Shown here: positions 61,345 to 64,000 of the stretch, in pieces | Layout of the letters: each line of letters begins with the position of its first letter | Numbering within the stretch: position 1 is the first letter of the stretch | From: Odontesthes bonariensis | Lineage: Eukaryota; Chordata; Actinopteri; Atheriniformes; Atherinopsidae | DNA: 64,000 nt | Direction: 5' to 3' | Assembly (NCBI RefSeq): GCF_027942865.1 | Contig: NC_134512.1 | Span: forward strand, 3,507,001 to 3,571,000 | Program-made: the position numbers and the translations under genes | Notes under the pieces: generated by a model | Databases searched by the model: none | The model's input: the letters and a program-made list of their open reading frames with translations, nothing else | What the model was told of the DNA's origin: nothing

Positions 61345-64000
61345 TTAACGTCCGGCACCCGACGGACCACCAGGTTTATCAGGATGGAGGCGATGGAATT
61401 CCTTGATGACCGTCTTATCAATAATGTGTCTAGCAGGAACCCAGGTGCGCTCTTCAGGTCCATATCCCTCCCAGTCAACCAAGTACTGGGTGCCACGACC
61501 CCAACGTCTTGACCGAAGGATGTGATTGATGGTGTAGACCGGCCCCCCATCAAGGATTCGGGTGGGAGGAGGGGGCCTGGAGGGGGGCGAGAGGCAGGAG
61601 GAAGCATATGGTTTGATGCAGGAGACGTGGAATGTGGGATGAATGCGTAGAGTGCGAGGAAGCTGTAGACGAACTGCCACTGGGTTAACCACCTTAGAGA
61701 TAGGAAAGGGTCCAATAAAACGAGGAGCCAATTTTCTACTCTCCACCCTTAGAGGTAGATTCTTGGAAGAGAGCCAAACCTTCTGCCCAATAGTGTACTG
61801 GGGTGCGGGGATGCGGCGTCGGTCAGCACCTTTGCAGAAGACACTGACCGCTTTAAGAAGGGCTCTTCTGGCTCTTCTCCAGGTCCGCTGGCAGCGGAGA
61901 GCAGCGGCGTGGGCAGATGGGACCCTGGCTTCCTTCTCCTGGATGGAAAACACGGGTGGCTGGAATCCATAAACTGTGTAGAAAGGAGACAGACCAGTGG
62001 AGCAGGATGGAAGAGAGTTTAGAGCATGTTCAACCAAAGGTAAATTCTGTGACCAACTGGTAGCATCCTTTTCACAAAGCATCCTAAGCTTCACCTCAAC
62101 CTCCTGGTTAGCACGTTCCGACTGACCGTCAGTTTGGGGATGAAAGTCAGATGAGAGGCTCACCTTGACCCCCAACAGACCACAGAACTCCTTCCAAAAC
62201 TGAGACACAAATTGAGGGCCCCGGTCAGAAACAATGTCGGAAGGTAGTCCATGCAAACGGAAAACTTCTCGGACCAAGACTCCACCAAGCTCCTTGGCCG
62301 AGGGGAGTTTCTTGAGGGGAACCAGGTGAGTCATCTTGGAAAATCGGTCCACAATAGTGAGAATAACGGTATGGCCATTTGATGCAGGCAGTCCAGTTAT
62401 GAAGTCCATGGCTATGTGAGACCAAGGTCGATGTGGAATGGGCAAAGGCCTGAGATGTCCGGCTGGCGGTCTGCGGGAAGACTTAGACTGAGAGCAGGTA
62501 TGACAGGCAGCAACAAAGCCCTTAGTGTCAGAATATAACGTTGGCCACCAAAAGCGTCCCCGGATGACAGACAGGGTTTTACTTAGGCCAGGATGACAAA
62601 ACAGACGAGAGTTATGACAGAAACAGAGTACCTCAGTTCGGAGATGATTAGGGACAAACAGGCGATCTGGTGGGCAAGTGACTGGGACCGGGTGCAGTCG
62701 ATGAGAGCTCTTGATAGACTCCTCCAACCCCACCCGAGAGACTGCCAATCGAACGGAATCAGGTAAAATAAATTCTCCACTCTCACTAGCTTGTTCCTTA
62801 GCTGATGGCTCCAGTATTCTGGACAGAGCGTCAGGTTTGATGTTCTTCGTTCCAGGTCTGTAAGAAAGAGTGAAATTGAAACGGCTAAAAAAAATAATGC
62901 CCACCTGGCCTGGCGAGGGTTGAGTCGCTTAGCAGAATTGATGTACTCGAGATTCTTTTGATCGGTCCAAACTAAAAATGGTGTCTCAGCTCCCTCCAGC
63001 CAATGGCGCCATTCCTCCAAAGCCAGTTTGACCGCCAGCAGTTCTCGATCTCCCACATCATAATTTTGTTCTGATGAAGATAGACTTCTAGAGAAAAAGG
63101 CACAAGGGTGAACCTTATCATCATTGCTGCGTTGACTTAGAACAGCCCCTACACCCACACTGGAAGCATCCACTTCAACAATGAATTGCCTAGCGGCATC
63201 TGGGCTACGGAGAACAGGCGCAGAGGTGAACAGATCCTTCAACTTGGTGAAGGCAACATCTGCCCGTTCATTCCACAGGAATCTGGTCTTAGACGAGGTT
63301 AGGGCATGTAGAGGGGCTGCAACTTGACTGAAATTGCGAATGAAACGCCTGTAAAAGTTGGCGAACCCCAAAAACCTCTGTAGTTGTTTCCGGGTTTGTG
63401 GAATGGGCCAGTCCTTAACTGCAGACAGTTTACAGGGATCCATAGTAATTCTATTAGGAGAAATGACAAAACCAAGGAAGGAAGTAGTGGACTGATGAAA
63501 TTCGCACTTCTCCGCTTTGATGAACAGGTTGTTTTGGAGAAGGCGAAGCATGACAGATCTAACATGTTGTCTATGAGTCTCTAGGTCTTTGGAAAAAAAT
63601 CAATATGTCATCTAGATAGACAAAGACATACTGTCCGACCACATCTCTGAGGACATCATTGACCAAAGCCTGAAAGATCGCTGGAGCATTCGTAAGGCCA
63701 AAAGGCATCACCAAATATTCATAGTGACCAGTTGGGGTATTGAAGGCAGTTTTCCATTCATCCCCCTCCCTTATCCTCACCAAGTGGTATGCATTTCTCA
63801 GATCTAATTTGGTAAACATCTTCGCTCCTTGAATGAGATCAAAGGCGGTGTTCATGAGTGGGAGAGGGTATCTGTTTTTCACTGTTATGTCATTTAGTCC
63901 CCTATAGTCAATGCAGGGGCGCAAGGAACTGTCTTTCTTGCCAACAAAGAAAAAGCTGGCTCCTGCAGGGGAAGACGAGGGGCGAATAATGTCAGCCTTG
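61345..64000 (-). pseudogene. Ty3/Gypsy pol of a chromodomain retrotransposon, partial, two frameshifts
   Basis: From the window edge: reverse transcriptase ([47 protein letters not shown], catalytic YLDDIL), RNase H ([32 protein letters not shown]), integrase zinc site ([11 protein letters not shown] ... CHTCSQSKS), integrase core ([36 protein letters not shown]) and a C-terminal chromodomain ([17 protein letters not shown]). Frame breaks occur in a 7 bp A run (63593-63599) and an 8 bp A run (62887-62894). gag, protease and the 5' LTR are outside the window. The chromodomain places it among chromoviruses. Confidence 0.93.

Overview
The window is vertebrate nuclear DNA, almost certainly from a teleost fish. 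It has small exons with GT-AG introns, no operon structure, and dense teleost-type transposons: hAT and TTAA-flanked MITEs, L2 and Rex1-like LINEs, an L1, and a chromodomain Ty3/Gypsy element. All calls come from reading the sequence; no database search was run.

Three host genes can be reconstructed exon by exon. (1) Positions 2705-13154 (+) hold the last nine exons of a voltage-gated calcium channel alpha-2/delta subunit, best matched to cacna2d4. Its second-to-last intron is a textbook U12-type AT-AC intron. (2) Positions 35909-21285 (-) hold a complete 16-exon afg3l1, the mitochondrial inner-membrane m-AAA protease subunit, with a 762-residue open frame and intact Walker A, Walker B and HEAGH motifs. 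(3) Positions 52186-44242 (-) hold urah, the 5-hydroxyisourate hydrolase of the uricase pathway. Its last intron carries a 5.8 kb L1 insertion, and its C-terminal signature reads YRGR instead of YRGS. Human AFG3L1P and URAHP are neighbouring pseudogenes at 16q24.3, so afg3l1 and urah here look like the working fish counterparts of that pair.

The rest is mostly mobile DNA, and much of it can be delimited by terminal inverted repeats and target-site duplications. 1-2.7 kb: hAT MITE. 4.7-5.35, 6.2-6.9, 21.6-22.4 and 29.0-29.9 kb: large fold-back palindromes. 7.7-10.1 kb: hAT element with an L2 LINE inside. 14.4-17.2 kb: inverted-repeat element invaded by a dispersed repeat whose core expanded into a minisatellite. 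37.1-43.9 kb: a four-level nest of transposons between afg3l1 and urah. 44.6-50.4 kb: L1 with a 16 bp target duplication. 53.3-55.0 kb: about 57 copies of a 30 bp minisatellite. 58.4-64.0 kb: an L2 LINE abutting the 3' LTR and pol gene of a Ty3/Gypsy element.

The host genes act in different places: calcium channel trafficking at the cell surface, protein quality control in mitochondria, and purine catabolism. Nothing in the sequence suggests they work together; they share the window by position only.
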